Of a stretch of 64,000 nucleotides of DNA, positions 54,138-63,244 are shown piece after piece. How positions within the stretch are numbered: the first letter of the stretch is position 1; every line of letters begins with the position of its first letter. The position numbers and the translations under genes are program-made. The DNA comes from Sagittula stellata E-37. GTDB lineage: Bacteria; Pseudomonadota; Alphaproteobacteria; Rhodobacterales; Rhodobacteraceae. The notes below the pieces were generated by a model. That model saw nothing but the letters and a program-made list of their open reading frames with translations, did not search any database and was not told the origin of the DNA. The DNA lies in assembly GCF_039724765.1 (NCBI RefSeq), contig NZ_CP155729.1, positions 1,054,001-1,118,000 on the forward strand, written 5' to 3'.

Positions 54138-54904
54138 CAGAACCCGTAGAGCCTCTCAGGATTGCCCCACATGCACCGCGTAAAGCTATCCTGACTCAAT
54201 GCCTCGCGGCACAGCTCCAGCATCGGCGGAATTTCGGGCACCGGCTCGGGGGTCATCACATGCGGCCAGTCGCTGCCCCAGATGATCTGGTCGGGAAAGG
54301 CTGCGCCAAGGCGTTCGATCAGCGCGCTCAGGTCGCCGTAGGGCCCGATATCGGTGCTGACACGCGTGGGCGACAGCTTGGCCCAGACGCGCCCCGTCTC
54401 GAGCAGGCGGAACAGGGGGGCGGGCGCGGCAGGATCGACATGGCCCATATGGTCCAGCACCAGCCGCAGCCCCTCGGGCAGATCGGCCACCATATCGGCA
54501 AGCCGGTCAAAGCTGCGCGGCTCGGTGTTCAGCTCGATGTGCCAGCCGACCTCGGCCACGTGTTTCGCAAGGTCTGGAAGCTGATCTAGCGCGCTGTCCC
54601 CAAGCCTTGCACGGTCCTGAATGCGGGTCGCGCGGATGCCGGCGGCATGCAGCGCTTGCAGGTCGGCATCCGCGTCGATCATCGCAACGCCGCGCAGGGC
54701 GACGGGTCCATCGGTGCCCAGAACCTCCACCAACCGGCTGTTGTCCGTCCCGTCGACCGAGGCCTGCACCACCACCGCACGGCGCGCGCCCAGCGGCGCG
54801 GCCTCATCCATATAGTCGCGGATGTCGCGGGCGGGCGGCACGTAGGCGCCGGTCTGCGGGGCCTCGGTCTTGGCAAAGGAGTGGATGTGGCAATCGGTGA
54901 TCAT
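54137..54904 (-). CDS. LigI-like amidohydrolase (COG3618)
   Basis: A 255-residue TIM-barrel amidohydrolase. The start is ITDCHIHSF (HxH metal site), with LVLDHMGHVD and the LigI-like WGSDWPH (catalytic Asp). It is short for COG3618 but close to 2-pyrone-4,6-dicarboxylate hydrolase in motif layout. It would hydrolyse a lactone of the acid imported by the adjacent TctCBA. Both ends overlap neighbours by ATGA (tctA upstream, hydroxyacid oxidase downstream). Confidence 0.85.
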   Translation of the reverse strand: MITDCHIHSFAKTEAPQTGAYVPPARDIRDYMDEAAPLGARRAVVVQASVDGTDNSRLVEVLGTDGPVALRGVAMIDADADLQALHAAGIRATRIQDRARLGDSALDQLPDLAKHVAEVGWHIELNTEPRSFDRLADMVADLPEGLRLVLDHMGHVDPAAPAPLFRLLETGRVWAKLSPTRVSTDIGPYGDLSALIERLGAAFPDQIIWGSDWPHVMTPEPVPEIPPMLELCREALSQDSFTRCMWGNPERLYGF

Positions 54905-56376
54905 ATGCGGGGCTTTCTCAGGCTGAAGAACAGGCTGATCGCCAGCGACAGCACGGTCAATGCCACAAGCCCGATGGTGATGGGCGAGCCCACAAAGATG
55001 CCATAGCCTCCGCCCGAGGTCAGAAGGGCCTGTCGCAGGCTCTGTTCGAACGGCGCGCCAAGGATCAGCCCGATCAGCAGCGGCGGCAGGGGGAAGTTCG
55101 CGCGCCGCAACAGGAACCCCAGCACGCCCGCGCCCAGCATCACCCAGACGTCGAATAGGCTGTTGTTCACCGAAAACGCGCCGAAGATGGCGAGGATCGT
55201 GATCGCGGGCAGCAGGTGGCGCGGCTGGATGCGAGTGACGTGGATCGCCACGCGGAAGAACAGCAGGCCAAGGATCACCGTCGGGATCGACGACAGCAGA
55301 AGCGCCTCGAAGATGGCGTAGACCTCCAGCCCGTGGTCGCGGAACAGGAACGGCCCCGGTGCCAGCCCGTGCAGCATGAAGGCGCCAAGGATCACCGCCG
55401 TCACCGCATCGCCGGGGATCCCCAGTGCCAGCGTCGGCACCAGCGCGCCGCCGGTGACCGCGTTGTTGGCCGCCTCGGGCGCGGCAACGCCCTCGGGCGC
55501 GCCTTTGCCGAACGTATCCGGATCGGCAGAGCGCGAGCGGGCGAGGCTGTAGCTCATGAACGCGGGCACGGTGGAGCCGATCCCCGGCAGGATGCCGACA
55601 AAGGTGCCAATGATCGAAGACAGCAGCAGCGTCACCCGCATCCGCCAGAGCTCCACCAGCCGCACCACCGAGCTTTTCAACGGCGGCACCTCTGCATCGC
55701 CCACCAGCGGCTCGCGGTCGAAGGCTTGGAGCAGCACCTCGGACATGGCGAAGAGGCCGATCAGCACCGGGATCAATTGGAACCCATTCTCGAAGGCGAA
55801 GGAGCCGAAGGTAAAGCGTGGCGTGCCGCTGATCGGATCAAGCCCGACGATACCGGCGCAGGCCCCCACGAGAACCATGATCAGTGCGTCGAGCTTCGAT
55901 CCGCCACCGAACAGCACGATGACCAGCAAGGCGAACAGCATCAGCATCGCCATCTCGGCCGGGCCGAAATCCAGCGCGAAGCGGGCCAACGGCTCGGCCA
56001 GTGCCATCAGGACGAGGCAGCTGAAGATGTTGCCGATGACGCTGGCATAAAGGGCAAAGCGCAGCGCCCTGCCGCCCTCGCCACGGCGTGCCATGGCGAA
56101 ACCGTCGATGGCCGTCGCCGCCGACGACGGCGTGCCCGGCACGTTCAGCAGCACCGCCGAGATCGAGCCGCCGAAGATCGCGCCCTGGTAGACGCCGAGC
56201 AGCAGGATGATCGCCGGGATCGGCTCCATCGAGAAGGTGACCGGGATCAGCAGCGCGATGGCCATGGTGGGCCCGAGGCCGGGAATCGCCCCGATGATGA
56301 TCCCCGCGACGATGCCGGCCACAGCCGCGAACAGCACCCAGAGGTTCAGGAGTTCGAGAAAGGCATCGACAAGCAT
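54901..56376 (-). CDS. tctA: TctA-family large membrane subunit (second system)
   Basis: A 491-residue TctA with about twelve helices. Motifs are GIIIGAIPGLGPTMAIALLI, LLLGVYQGAIFGGSISAVLL, LPGIGSTVPAFMSYSLARSR and PEGVAAPEAANNAVTGGALV. It forms the channel of a second tripartite tricarboxylate transporter with the TctB and TctC upstream in the same operon. Sequence differs enough from the 44697 copy to suggest another substrate. Its stop overlaps the amidohydrolase ATG. Confidence 0.95.
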   Translation of the reverse strand: MLVDAFLELLNLWVLFAAVAGIVAGIIIGAIPGLGPTMAIALLIPVTFSMEPIPAIILLLGVYQGAIFGGSISAVLLNVPGTPSSAATAIDGFAMARRGEGGRALRFALYASVIGNIFSCLVLMALAEPLARFALDFGPAEMAMLMLFALLVIVLFGGGSKLDALIMVLVGACAGIVGLDPISGTPRFTFGSFAFENGFQLIPVLIGLFAMSEVLLQAFDREPLVGDAEVPPLKSSVVRLVELWRMRVTLLLSSIIGTFVGILPGIGSTVPAFMSYSLARSRSADPDTFGKGAPEGVAAPEAANNAVTGGALVPTLALGIPGDAVTAVILGAFMLHGLAPGPFLFRDHGLEVYAIFEALLLSSIPTVILGLLFFRVAIHVTRIQPRHLLPAITILAIFGAFSVNNSLFDVWVMLGAGVLGFLLRRANFPLPPLLIGLILGAPFEQSLRQALLTSGGGYGIFVGSPITIGLVALTVLSLAISLFFSLRKPRI

Positions 56377-56415
56377 GGCTCGCGTTCCTTTGAGGTCTGG
56401 AATGGATGGGCAGGC

Positions 56416-56880
56416 TCAGGGCAGGGGGATGCTAAGCCCGTGCCGTCCGCCATAGGTCACAACGGCTGCCACGATCAGCGGCAGAACCAGCAAGAGGGGA
56501 CGGCGTTCACCCAGCATGAGGGCCACGACGATCCCGGCACCGGCGGCCCCGAAGAAGAACCCGACCTGCGGCATCGTCCATAGCGCCGCTGCGCTGCTTG
56601 CGGTGACGGTCAGGACCCGGCCGAGCCGGACGGGATCGCCAAGCGGGAAATCCTCGGCGCGCAGGCTCAGGACAAGGCGGAGCGCCACGACCGCCGCCAG
56701 CAGCCAAAAGGCAACGCGGGGAAAACTGCGCGCATCCGGTCCGGAGGCGCCGAAGCCGAACACCTGGATCTGGCTGTCGAGACTGTAAAGCCCCCATGCC
56801 GCTGCCGCCAGCAACAGCCCGGCGGTCAGCGTCCGAAAGCCGGGGCGGGCGACCCCGCCCCCCTGGCCGTTGGTGCTCAA
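56416..56880 (-). CDS. tctB: TctB-family small membrane subunit (TTG start)
   Basis: A 154-residue TctB with four helices (LTAGLLLAAAAWGLYSL, VAFWLLAAVVALRLVLSL, VLTVTASSAAALWTMPQ, and the pair GFFFGAAGAGIVVALML/PLLLVLPLIVAAVVTY). The reading frame has no early ATG; translation most likely begins at the TTG that overlaps the upstream tctC stop (TTGA), so coupling probably drives it. Partner of the second TctA. Confidence 0.83.
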   Translation of the reverse strand: MSTNGQGGGVARPGFRTLTAGLLLAAAAWGLYSLDSQIQVFGFGASGPDARSFPRVAFWLLAAVVALRLVLSLRAEDFPLGDPVRLGRVLTVTASSAAALWTMPQVGFFFGAAGAGIVVALMLGERRPLLLVLPLIVAAVVTYGGRHGLSIPLP

Positions 56881-57827
56881 TTTCCGAGATCCTTGGCGAT
56901 CTCACGGTAGGCTGCGAGGTTCTCCTCGATCGTCGCGGCGAGATCTTGGCCCGACATGATCCGCACCGGTTGGCTGAGATCGGTCATGAAGGTCTTGAAC
57001 CCATCCGACGAGGCCACCTCGGTGAAGGCGGATTCAAGCTTGGCGATGATCGCCGGATCGGTACCTGCGGGGGCCATGATGCCGACGATCGACGGGAATT
57101 CCGCCGCCAGCCCTGCCTCTTTCAGCGTCGGGGCATCGGGGAAGTCCGGGTCGTTTGTGCCGTCGAGCACGCCCAGAAGACGCAGCTGGCCGTCCTGCAC
57201 GAGGTCGCGATAAGCCGGGACCAGTGCCGCGTCCACGTGGCCGCCCAGCACCGCCGCCGTCGCCTTGGAGGCACCGTCGAAGGGCACGTGCTGCAGCATC
57301 GCGCCGGTGTCCTTGGCAACCGAGGCAAAGGCGAGGTGCGCGCCGCCCATGGCGCCAGCGGTGCCATAGGTCACGGCGCCGGACTTGGCGCCCTCGATCA
57401 TCGCGTCGAGCGTGTCGTAGGGGCTGTCCGCCGGAACCACGACGCCGTGGAACGGGCCGGAGTAGTTCAGGATCGGGATGAAGTCGGCCAGCGTGTCATA
57501 GCCCACATCGCGCAGCGCCGGTGTGACGAAGGACGGGGACGAGGTCGTCGCGATCAGCGTGTAGCCATCGGGCTCGGCCGACGCGACGGAGCGCATGGCA
57601 TTGGTGCCGCTGGCGCCTGGCTGGTTTTCCACGACGATGGGCTGGCCGAGGATTTTCTCGGCCATCGTCGCCATCTGGCGCGCCGAAATATCGGTGGTGC
57701 CACCCGCCCCATAGGGCACCACAAGGGTGATCGGACGGGTCGGGTAATCCTGCTGCGCAACGGCGGCAAGCGGCGTGATCGCCATCCCGGCCAAAAGGGC
57801 CAGGGTCGAACGGCGTGTGTATGTCAT
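56877..57827 (-). CDS. tctC: TctC-family substrate-binding protein (second system)
   Basis: A 316-residue TctC with a twin-arginine-like signal peptide (MTYTRRSTLALLAGMAITPL, cleaved near VAAQ). The mature start is QDYPTRPITLVVPYGAGGTT, followed by NQPGASGTNAMRSVASAEPD. First gene of the minus-strand operon tctC-tctB-tctA-amidohydrolase-hydroxyacid oxidase, divergent from a LacI gene. The ATG with GGAGG about 6 nt upstream is chosen; an in-frame upstream ATG would precede the signal peptide by 39 unlikely residues. Confidence 0.95.
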   Translation of the reverse strand: MTYTRRSTLALLAGMAITPLAAVAQQDYPTRPITLVVPYGAGGTTDISARQMATMAEKILGQPIVVENQPGASGTNAMRSVASAEPDGYTLIATTSSPSFVTPALRDVGYDTLADFIPILNYSGPFHGVVVPADSPYDTLDAMIEGAKSGAVTYGTAGAMGGAHLAFASVAKDTGAMLQHVPFDGASKATAAVLGGHVDAALVPAYRDLVQDGQLRLLGVLDGTNDPDFPDAPTLKEAGLAAEFPSIVGIMAPAGTDPAIIAKLESAFTEVASSDGFKTFMTDLSQPVRIMSGQDLAATIEENLAAYREIAKDLGN

Positions 57828-57994
57828 GGTATCCTCCCAAGGATCGAAAGTGCTGGCCGATGTCCGCGGCTGTTGCCTCGACATGTATTGGCCACCGATG
57901 CGTCTATGCGCCACCAGATGTCCGGCCTCCCACCGGATACTCATTCATGACATTTGTGTTTTCTTAACAAAAGCGCGAAAAATTTAAGATCAAG

Positions 57995-58015
57995 AACAGG
58001 TATTCTTCACCTGTT
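57995..58015. promoter_or_regulatory. Inverted repeat AACAGGT-N7-ACCTGTT
   Basis: Perfect 7-bp arms separated by 7 bp, in an AT-richer stretch of the divergent control region. Size and symmetry fit a dimeric regulator site, for example for the adjacent LacI-type protein. Confidence 0.5.
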
Positions 58016-58055
58016 GGTCGGTCCATCTCAGGAACTGGGAGCGGGCGCAGGCTCT

Positions 58056-58136
58056 GATGATGTAACCGCTCCCCTTTGTGGATCCTCCCAGACCCACCTT
58101 GGCAAACAGATGCCGCCGGGGGGCGGTTACATCATC
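58056..58136. promoter_or_regulatory. 14-bp perfect inverted repeats flanking 53 bp
   Basis: GATGATGTAACCGC at 58056-58069 and its exact reverse complement GCGGTTACATCATC at 58123-58136; the arms extend to 19 bp with one mismatch. The TGTAACCG core resembles a half-site of LacI/GntR-type operators. The pair could allow looping by a tetrameric repressor, or be the ends of a tiny mobile element. Confidence 0.55.
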
Positions 58137-58313
58137 AAGGTCCTTTGCTGCACTAAATACTATCAAAGGAGCGGCATCAAACCGCGACAGGTCCAGTCCG
58201 ACGATCGGGGAGCAGCTCAGGGCTGCGCCCCCCGCCAGCCGTGAAACTTCTATACCTTTCCACGCGGTTCGGGCTAAAAGTGGGCTGGCCGATGAAAGCG
58301 TGAGCAGAGCAGG

Positions 58314-59348
58314 ATGACCACCAACAGCAAGATGCGGCGGAAAGGCCCGGTGACGGCCAAGCAGGTGGCGGATTTCGCCGGGGTGTCGCGCGCCGCAGTG
58401 TCGCGCAGCTTTACGCCTGGCGCCAGTGTTTCGGCCGAAACACGGCGCAAGGTCATGGCGGCTGCGGATCATCTTGGATACCAGGTCAACCACCTTGCAC
58501 GCGGGCTCATCAGTTCGCAGAGCGGTCTGGTCGCGCTGATCGCTGCCGAGATCGAAACGCCCTATCGCGCGGCGCTGCTTTCGGCCATGGCGCAGGCGCT
58601 TCAGACCGCGGGCAAGACGCCGATCCTGATCGCCACCGAGCGGTCGGATGAAAGCGTGCGCAATGCCCTGAACCAGGCGACCAGCTATCGCACCGAAGCG
58701 GCCATCGTGCTGTCGGGCATGCCCGACACGGCGCTGACCGAGATGTGCCTGAGCCACGGCATGCGGCTCGTGCTGATCAATCGTGACGACGCGCAACCGG
58801 GCACGCTGCAGATCCGGCTCAACGACCGGGCAGCCGGGGAAACCGCGTTCAACACGCTGTTGCGCACCGGCTGCAGGCGCATAGCGCTGATCGCGTCGGA
58901 CGCGGGTACACCCAGCCTTGTCGGGCGCATCGACGGGTTCGAGGACGCCGCGCGGGCGCAAGGAGTAGAGATCACAAGGGTGGTGTCGGGCGCGACCTCT
59001 TACGAGACGGGTCTGCAGATCGGCACGCAGCTTTTTTCGCGGCCCGACCGGCCCGACGGCGTGTTCTGTGTGACCGACCTGCTGGCCTGCGGGGTCATGG
59101 ACGCGGCGCGGCAACGCTTCGGCATGCGGGTGCCCGACGATGTGTCCTGCATCGGCTATGACGACATTCCGCAGGCGGCGTGGGAAAGCTACCAGCTCAC
59201 CACCTTTGCCCAGCCCATCGACGAGATCACCGAGGCCGCGATAGACTGGCTGGCAGCGCCGCCAGAGGACGACACCCGCAGCGAGACCGTCGAACTGAAC
59301 GCGCCGCTGATCTGGCGTCAGACTCTACCCCGTCTCGCCGCGTCCTGA
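58314..59348 (+). CDS. LacI-family transcriptional regulator
   Basis: A 344-residue LacI-type regulator. The HTH is VTAKQVADFAGVSRAAVSRS with the hinge LGYQVNHLARGLISSQ, and the periplasmic-binding-protein-like effector domain covers about residues 65-340 (LVALIAAEIETPYRAALLSA, DGVFCVTDLLACGVMDAARQ, VSCIGYDDIPQAAWESYQLT). Divergent from the second tctCBA operon, which it probably represses through the inverted repeats between them. Ends convergently against the Na/Pi cotransporter gene with no spacer. Confidence 0.93.
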   Translation: MTTNSKMRRKGPVTAKQVADFAGVSRAAVSRSFTPGASVSAETRRKVMAAADHLGYQVNHLARGLISSQSGLVALIAAEIETPYRAALLSAMAQALQTAGKTPILIATERSDESVRNALNQATSYRTEAAIVLSGMPDTALTEMCLSHGMRLVLINRDDAQPGTLQIRLNDRAAGETAFNTLLRTGCRRIALIASDAGTPSLVGRIDGFEDAARAQGVEITRVVSGATSYETGLQIGTQLFSRPDRPDGVFCVTDLLACGVMDAARQRFGMRVPDDVSCIGYDDIPQAAWESYQLTTFAQPIDEITEAAIDWLAAPPEDDTRSETVELNAPLIWRQTLPRLAAS

Positions 59349-61016
59349 TCAGGCGCCTTCGCTGACGCCTTGTCCGTGGTGGGGTTCGGGCCGGGCGGGG
59401 CTGCGCAGGCGGCTTTCGTCCAGCATCCCCTGCTCGTCGAGGATGGGGTGCGCGACAGAGGCAAGATGCGCCGTGATCCGTTTCAGATCCCGCAACATGT
59501 CCAGATGCAGCGAGCTGGTGCCGACGCTTTCGCTGCGCGCGGCGCGCAGGCGGGCGAGGTGGCGTTCCGCCGATTGCCGCTCGCGGCGGCGCACCTCGAC
59601 CTTGTTCTCGATCATTTCGCGCGCCAGACCGGGGTCCTCGGTCGCGAAAACGGTCTGTGCCGTCTTCAGCGTGTCCAGAGTCATCGAGAACAGGCCGATC
59701 AGCTCGTCGAACCCTTCGTCCGAAAAGCGCAGTTTTTCGTCCGCTCGCTTGCGGGCCATGGCGGCAAGGCCTTTCTCGGCGATGTCGCCCACATGTTCCA
59801 GGTTGATGACATAGTCGACCACGGCGATGGCACGGCGGCTTTGCCGGTCGCTCAGCTCGTGCCGCAGCAGGCGCGCGACGTACAGTTTTACCTCCTGCTG
59901 TGTGCGGTCGATGCGGTCTTCCAACTCGGGCACGGTCTCCAGGGGCGCGGCGTCCATGGTTCGGAAAGAGGCGAGGATTTGCAGCAGCATGCGCTCGATC
60001 ACGTCGCCCACGGCCAGCACTTCGCGGGTGGCGCTGGCCAGGGCGACGACCGGTGTCTGCAGCTCGTCCTCTGCCAGAAAGCGCGGGGCCGCCTCGTGCG
60101 GGGCGGTCACGTCCGGCAAGAGACGGTCGAAAACCCGGGCGAGCGGCTCTGCCAGCGGCCAGCCGACCAACAGCAGCGCAAGGTTGAACGCAAGGTGCGC
60201 CGCGATCGGATCGGAGAGGGCGGCAAGGTCCAGGACGGGCAGGGCGGCAAGCACGATCGACGCCCCGAACCCGCGCAGGGCGAGGTTCGCCAGGGTCAAT
60301 CGCCGCATGGCCGGGGCGGCGCCCGATGTCGCTATGACGGCCGGCAGTGCGCCACCGATGTTGGCGCCCAGAACCAGCGGAATGACCAGATCCTGCGAAA
60401 GCTGTCCCGCTGCGGCGAGCGAGGCGATCATCATCACGGCGGCCAGGCTGGACGCGGAGAGCAGCGCGATCAGCGCCGCGAAGGCGAGGGCGACGACGGG
60501 TGTGCTCGACAGCATTGCCATCAGGGTGGTCAGCGCGTCGGATTCCCGGATCGGGGTGCTGGCGGCGTCGAGCAGCCCCAGCGACAGCAAGACCAGTCCG
60601 ACCCCCACGATGGCGCGGCCAAAGCCGATGCGCCGTGCCCCCCGTCCGCGCCCGACCATATGTCCCACGAGGATCGCGAGCGGTGAGATCCAGCCAAGGT
60701 GCAGCGAGACCACCCAGGCGGTGATCGCCGTGCCCACGTTCGCGCCCAGCATCGCGACCTGCCCCTGGCGCGAAGTCATGATGCCGCGCTCTGCGAACGA
60801 GGCCGCCAGAAGCGCCGTCGCGGTCGAACTTTGCAGCGCCAACGTCACCCCCAGTCCCGACAGCATCGCCCTCGGTCCCGTGCGTGTGCCAAGCGCAAGG
60901 AAATGCCGCAGCCGCGCCCCGACGGCCCTGTCGACACCGGCGCGGATCTGCGACAGGCCCACCAGCAAGAGCGCGACGGCCCCACCGAGGTTCAGCAGCA
61001 CGACGGTTTCGGACAT
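59349..61016 (-). CDS. Na/Pi cotransporter family protein with PhoU-like C-terminus
   Basis: A 555-residue NptA/YjbB-type protein. The membrane half holds two Na/Pi repeats, each with the QSSTAT-type motif: ALQSSTATALLAASFAERG and the second half SLAAVMMIASLAAAGQLSQD with GANIGGALPAVIATSG. The C-terminal 220 residues are helical PhoU-like (VIERMLLQILASFRTMDAAP, VDYVINLEHVGDIAEKGLAA). It moves phosphate across the inner membrane, in these families often outward. Last gene of a minus-strand group with phosphatases and an ABC ATPase. Confidence 0.92.
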   Translation of the reverse strand: MSETVVLLNLGGAVALLLVGLSQIRAGVDRAVGARLRHFLALGTRTGPRAMLSGLGVTLALQSSTATALLAASFAERGIMTSRQGQVAMLGANVGTAITAWVVSLHLGWISPLAILVGHMVGRGRGARRIGFGRAIVGVGLVLLSLGLLDAASTPIRESDALTTLMAMLSSTPVVALAFAALIALLSASSLAAVMMIASLAAAGQLSQDLVIPLVLGANIGGALPAVIATSGAAPAMRRLTLANLALRGFGASIVLAALPVLDLAALSDPIAAHLAFNLALLLVGWPLAEPLARVFDRLLPDVTAPHEAAPRFLAEDELQTPVVALASATREVLAVGDVIERMLLQILASFRTMDAAPLETVPELEDRIDRTQQEVKLYVARLLRHELSDRQSRRAIAVVDYVINLEHVGDIAEKGLAAMARKRADEKLRFSDEGFDELIGLFSMTLDTLKTAQTVFATEDPGLAREMIENKVEVRRRERQSAERHLARLRAARSESVGTSSLHLDMLRDLKRITAHLASVAHPILDEQGMLDESRLRSPARPEPHHGQGVSEGA

Positions 61017-61030
61017 GCGCGGGGCTCCTC

Positions 61031-62599
61031 TCAGGCGGTGGGGTGAACGGGTTGGCGGAACGGACCGGCTTCCGTTTCGGCGTCGCGGACGAAATCGGAC
61101 AGGCGGCGCAGGAACAGTGCCCAGAAGGCGCCGCGTTCATCCCGTGCTGCTTCGGGGAGACGCGTGGCGAAGCTCTTGTAGAGCGCCCTGCGAGACGCGC
61201 TCAGGTCGTCAAGGCCCATCACCCCGGCGGCGCGCAGCCTGTACCAGTCGCCTATGATTTCGGACAGCGGCAGGACCTCTCCGACGGGGGCTGCCCCGGC
61301 GTAGCCAAGTGCGTCGTCAAGCGTGCCGTTCGCTTCGGTCGCCCGTTCGGGCGGCCATTCGCGCGGCAGGTAACGGTGCTGCACAAGGGCATCCACATGC
61401 GCCCTCAGGAAGCCGCCATAGTCCGGTGCGGCGCAGACCCCGGCAGAAGAGACCGGGTCCTCGCTCCGGTAGGCCCCGAGGATGCGCGCGTCGACGGGCA
61501 GATCGCCGAGGCTCACGTCTTCGACGGTCAGCCCTTCGGCGTCGAAACGTGCCACGCAAAAGCCCGCCGGACAGGCGACCAGCGAGGGCACGGCGACGTT
61601 GACCAGTTGCCGCCCCTCATGGTGCAGCGTGCTGCGGCGGCGCACGTGCAGGTGGCCGCTGAAATGCACCCCGATCCCTGCTGCGCAAAGCGCCTCGCCG
61701 ACCTCCGGCCTCGGACGGCGCAGCGCGGTCGAGGTGGCACCGAACAGCCTTTCTTCGGACTGGCCATCATCCCGGTAGGGGTCGAGCATGGGGTAGTGCG
61801 AAAAGCACATCAGCCGCTTGTCCTGCAAAGCGGCCCGCTGCGCGACATCCGCCATCCACGGCAGCAGGTGCGGTTTGACCCGTTGCACGGCGTTCCATCC
61901 GGCGTTGGTGCTGTCGATGACCGCGTCACCGATGCCGGTCGGCTCGAACACGTTCGCGTCGATCATCAGGAACCACAGACCCGGCACGGGTTCCACGAGG
62001 TAGCTTGCATCGAACAGCCGCAGCACGGTGCCCCCATCGCTGGAACGGCAATCGCAACGGCGCGCGGCAGGGGATGGATCGGTGCCGAAAGGCGTTTCCC
62101 AATGCAACACATCGGCCTGCGGGACAAAGCCATGCGCGGCCATGCGCATCACGCCGGTTTCATGGTCCGCGCAGTACATCGAGGGGTCGTGACGCGCATC
62201 CGGTCCGGCCTTGCTCGACACAACGACCGGTCGGGCGGTGGCATCGAGGAACTCCTTGGCGTGATCGCGGCCGTGGGGGCCAAAGCTGTCGTGATTGCCC
62301 GGCAGCGCGAAGAACCGCAGGCCGGGACGCGCCTCCAGCCGCGCCAGCAGGGCCGAGACGCAGCGCGCCTGCCCGTCGTCGCTGTAGTCGCCAAGCAGCA
62401 CCACGTCGCGCAGACCCATGGCCTCGATCCGGTCGAGCGCGGCCTCCAGCGCGGCGGCGCTTTCGTTGAATACGCGGGTGGAAGAGCGGGTGTCTGACCA
62501 GCTGCGCAGGCTCAGTCCGTCCGGCCCGCGCACGCCGTAATCCGCACCCAGCGGGTGGTAATGCGCGTCGGCGATGATGGCGAAGCGATGCTCGGTCAT
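61031..62599 (-). CDS. Metallophosphoesterase
   Basis: A 522-residue calcineurin-like phosphoesterase without signal peptide, so cytosolic. Metal-binding motifs appear in order: FAIIADAHYH (D-x-H), VVLLGDYSDDG (GD), ALPGNHDSF (GNHD), MCFSHYPM (H) and HFSGHLHVR (GHxH). The final ~150 residues form a helical extension (YLPREWPPERATEANG and beyond) not typical of short phosphodiesterases. It likely releases phosphate from an imported phosphoester. The ATG at MTEHRF is chosen; a GTG 24 nt earlier overlaps the phosphatase stop. Confidence 0.9.
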   Translation of the reverse strand: MTEHRFAIIADAHYHPLGADYGVRGPDGLSLRSWSDTRSSTRVFNESAAALEAALDRIEAMGLRDVVLLGDYSDDGQARCVSALLARLEARPGLRFFALPGNHDSFGPHGRDHAKEFLDATARPVVVSSKAGPDARHDPSMYCADHETGVMRMAAHGFVPQADVLHWETPFGTDPSPAARRCDCRSSDGGTVLRLFDASYLVEPVPGLWFLMIDANVFEPTGIGDAVIDSTNAGWNAVQRVKPHLLPWMADVAQRAALQDKRLMCFSHYPMLDPYRDDGQSEERLFGATSTALRRPRPEVGEALCAAGIGVHFSGHLHVRRRSTLHHEGRQLVNVAVPSLVACPAGFCVARFDAEGLTVEDVSLGDLPVDARILGAYRSEDPVSSAGVCAAPDYGGFLRAHVDALVQHRYLPREWPPERATEANGTLDDALGYAGAAPVGEVLPLSEIIGDWYRLRAAGVMGLDDLSASRRALYKSFATRLPEAARDERGAFWALFLRRLSDFVRDAETEAGPFRQPVHPTA

Positions 62600-62615
62600 G
62601 GGGTCACGCACGGTG

Positions 62616-63242
62616 TCATTCACTGCGCGGGGATCCCGCTGCCATCGCCTGCGCCCACGCCGCGGCTTCGCGGGCGGCCTCCAGCAACATCGGCTTGGGG
62701 GTCTCGAACCACTCGTCGGGCCGCAGTTGCCGCGCCTCGCGCACATGGGCCACCGCGTCGTCCAGCGTCGGGAACCGCTCGGGTGCCTCGACATGCAGCA
62801 GCAGCGATACGAGCGCCACCGACCGGCTGCGCCCGGCGCGGCAGTTGACCAGCACGTTGCCGCCGTCCTTGAACGGGTAAGTGGGGCGGTCGGGCATGGT
62901 CTGCCGCAGCGCGCCCTGCAGGATCAGCAATCCCGCCAGCATCATCGCCGACGGGTTGCCGTCGCCGTCGATCATCCCGATCTTGTAATAACGCAGCGCA
63001 CCGTAACCCGCCGCGACCTTGCCGTCGCCGGGATCCATCAGCACCCGATCGACGAGGTCGAAATCGAGGTTCACTGCGCAGTTCACAAGCACGCGGATGT
63101 CATGGGTGCGCAGCAACGCCATGTCGCGCGCACCCTCCATGCCGCCAATGTAAATCGTCGCACCATGCGGGCCGATCCCCTCTGCAATGGGGCTGATAGC
63201 CGGGCGGTCGTATACCGGCGCGCTGCGGTCGTCGTCCTTCAT
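62616..63242 (-). CDS. Dual-specificity-type protein tyrosine phosphatase
   Basis: A 208-residue phosphatase with the CX5R signature in VNCRAGRSRSVALVSLLL; the usual His before Cys is Asn, as in some DSP-like enzymes. IYIGGMEGARDMALLRTHDI and VLVNCAVNLDFD form the typical DSP fold start. It would dephosphorylate a protein or small phosphoester. Two nt separate its ATG from the stop of the upstream ABC ATPase gene, and it overlaps or abuts the metallophosphoesterase, so all are one operon. Confidence 0.85.
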   Translation of the reverse strand: MKDDDRSAPVYDRPAISPIAEGIGPHGATIYIGGMEGARDMALLRTHDIRVLVNCAVNLDFDLVDRVLMDPGDGKVAAGYGALRYYKIGMIDGDGNPSAMMLAGLLILQGALRQTMPDRPTYPFKDGGNVLVNCRAGRSRSVALVSLLLHVEAPERFPTLDDAVAHVREARQLRPDEWFETPKPMLLEAAREAAAWAQAMAAGSPRSE

Positions 63243-63244
63243 GC

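Larger units (their letters stand above)
57828..58313. promoter_or_regulatory. Divergent control region between tctC operon and LacI gene
   Basis: A 486-bp non-coding region, AT-richer near 57955-58010. It contains two clear inverted repeats annotated separately. It should hold promoters for both the tctCBA operon and the LacI-type gene; no gene-like ORF is seen. Confidence 0.6.
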
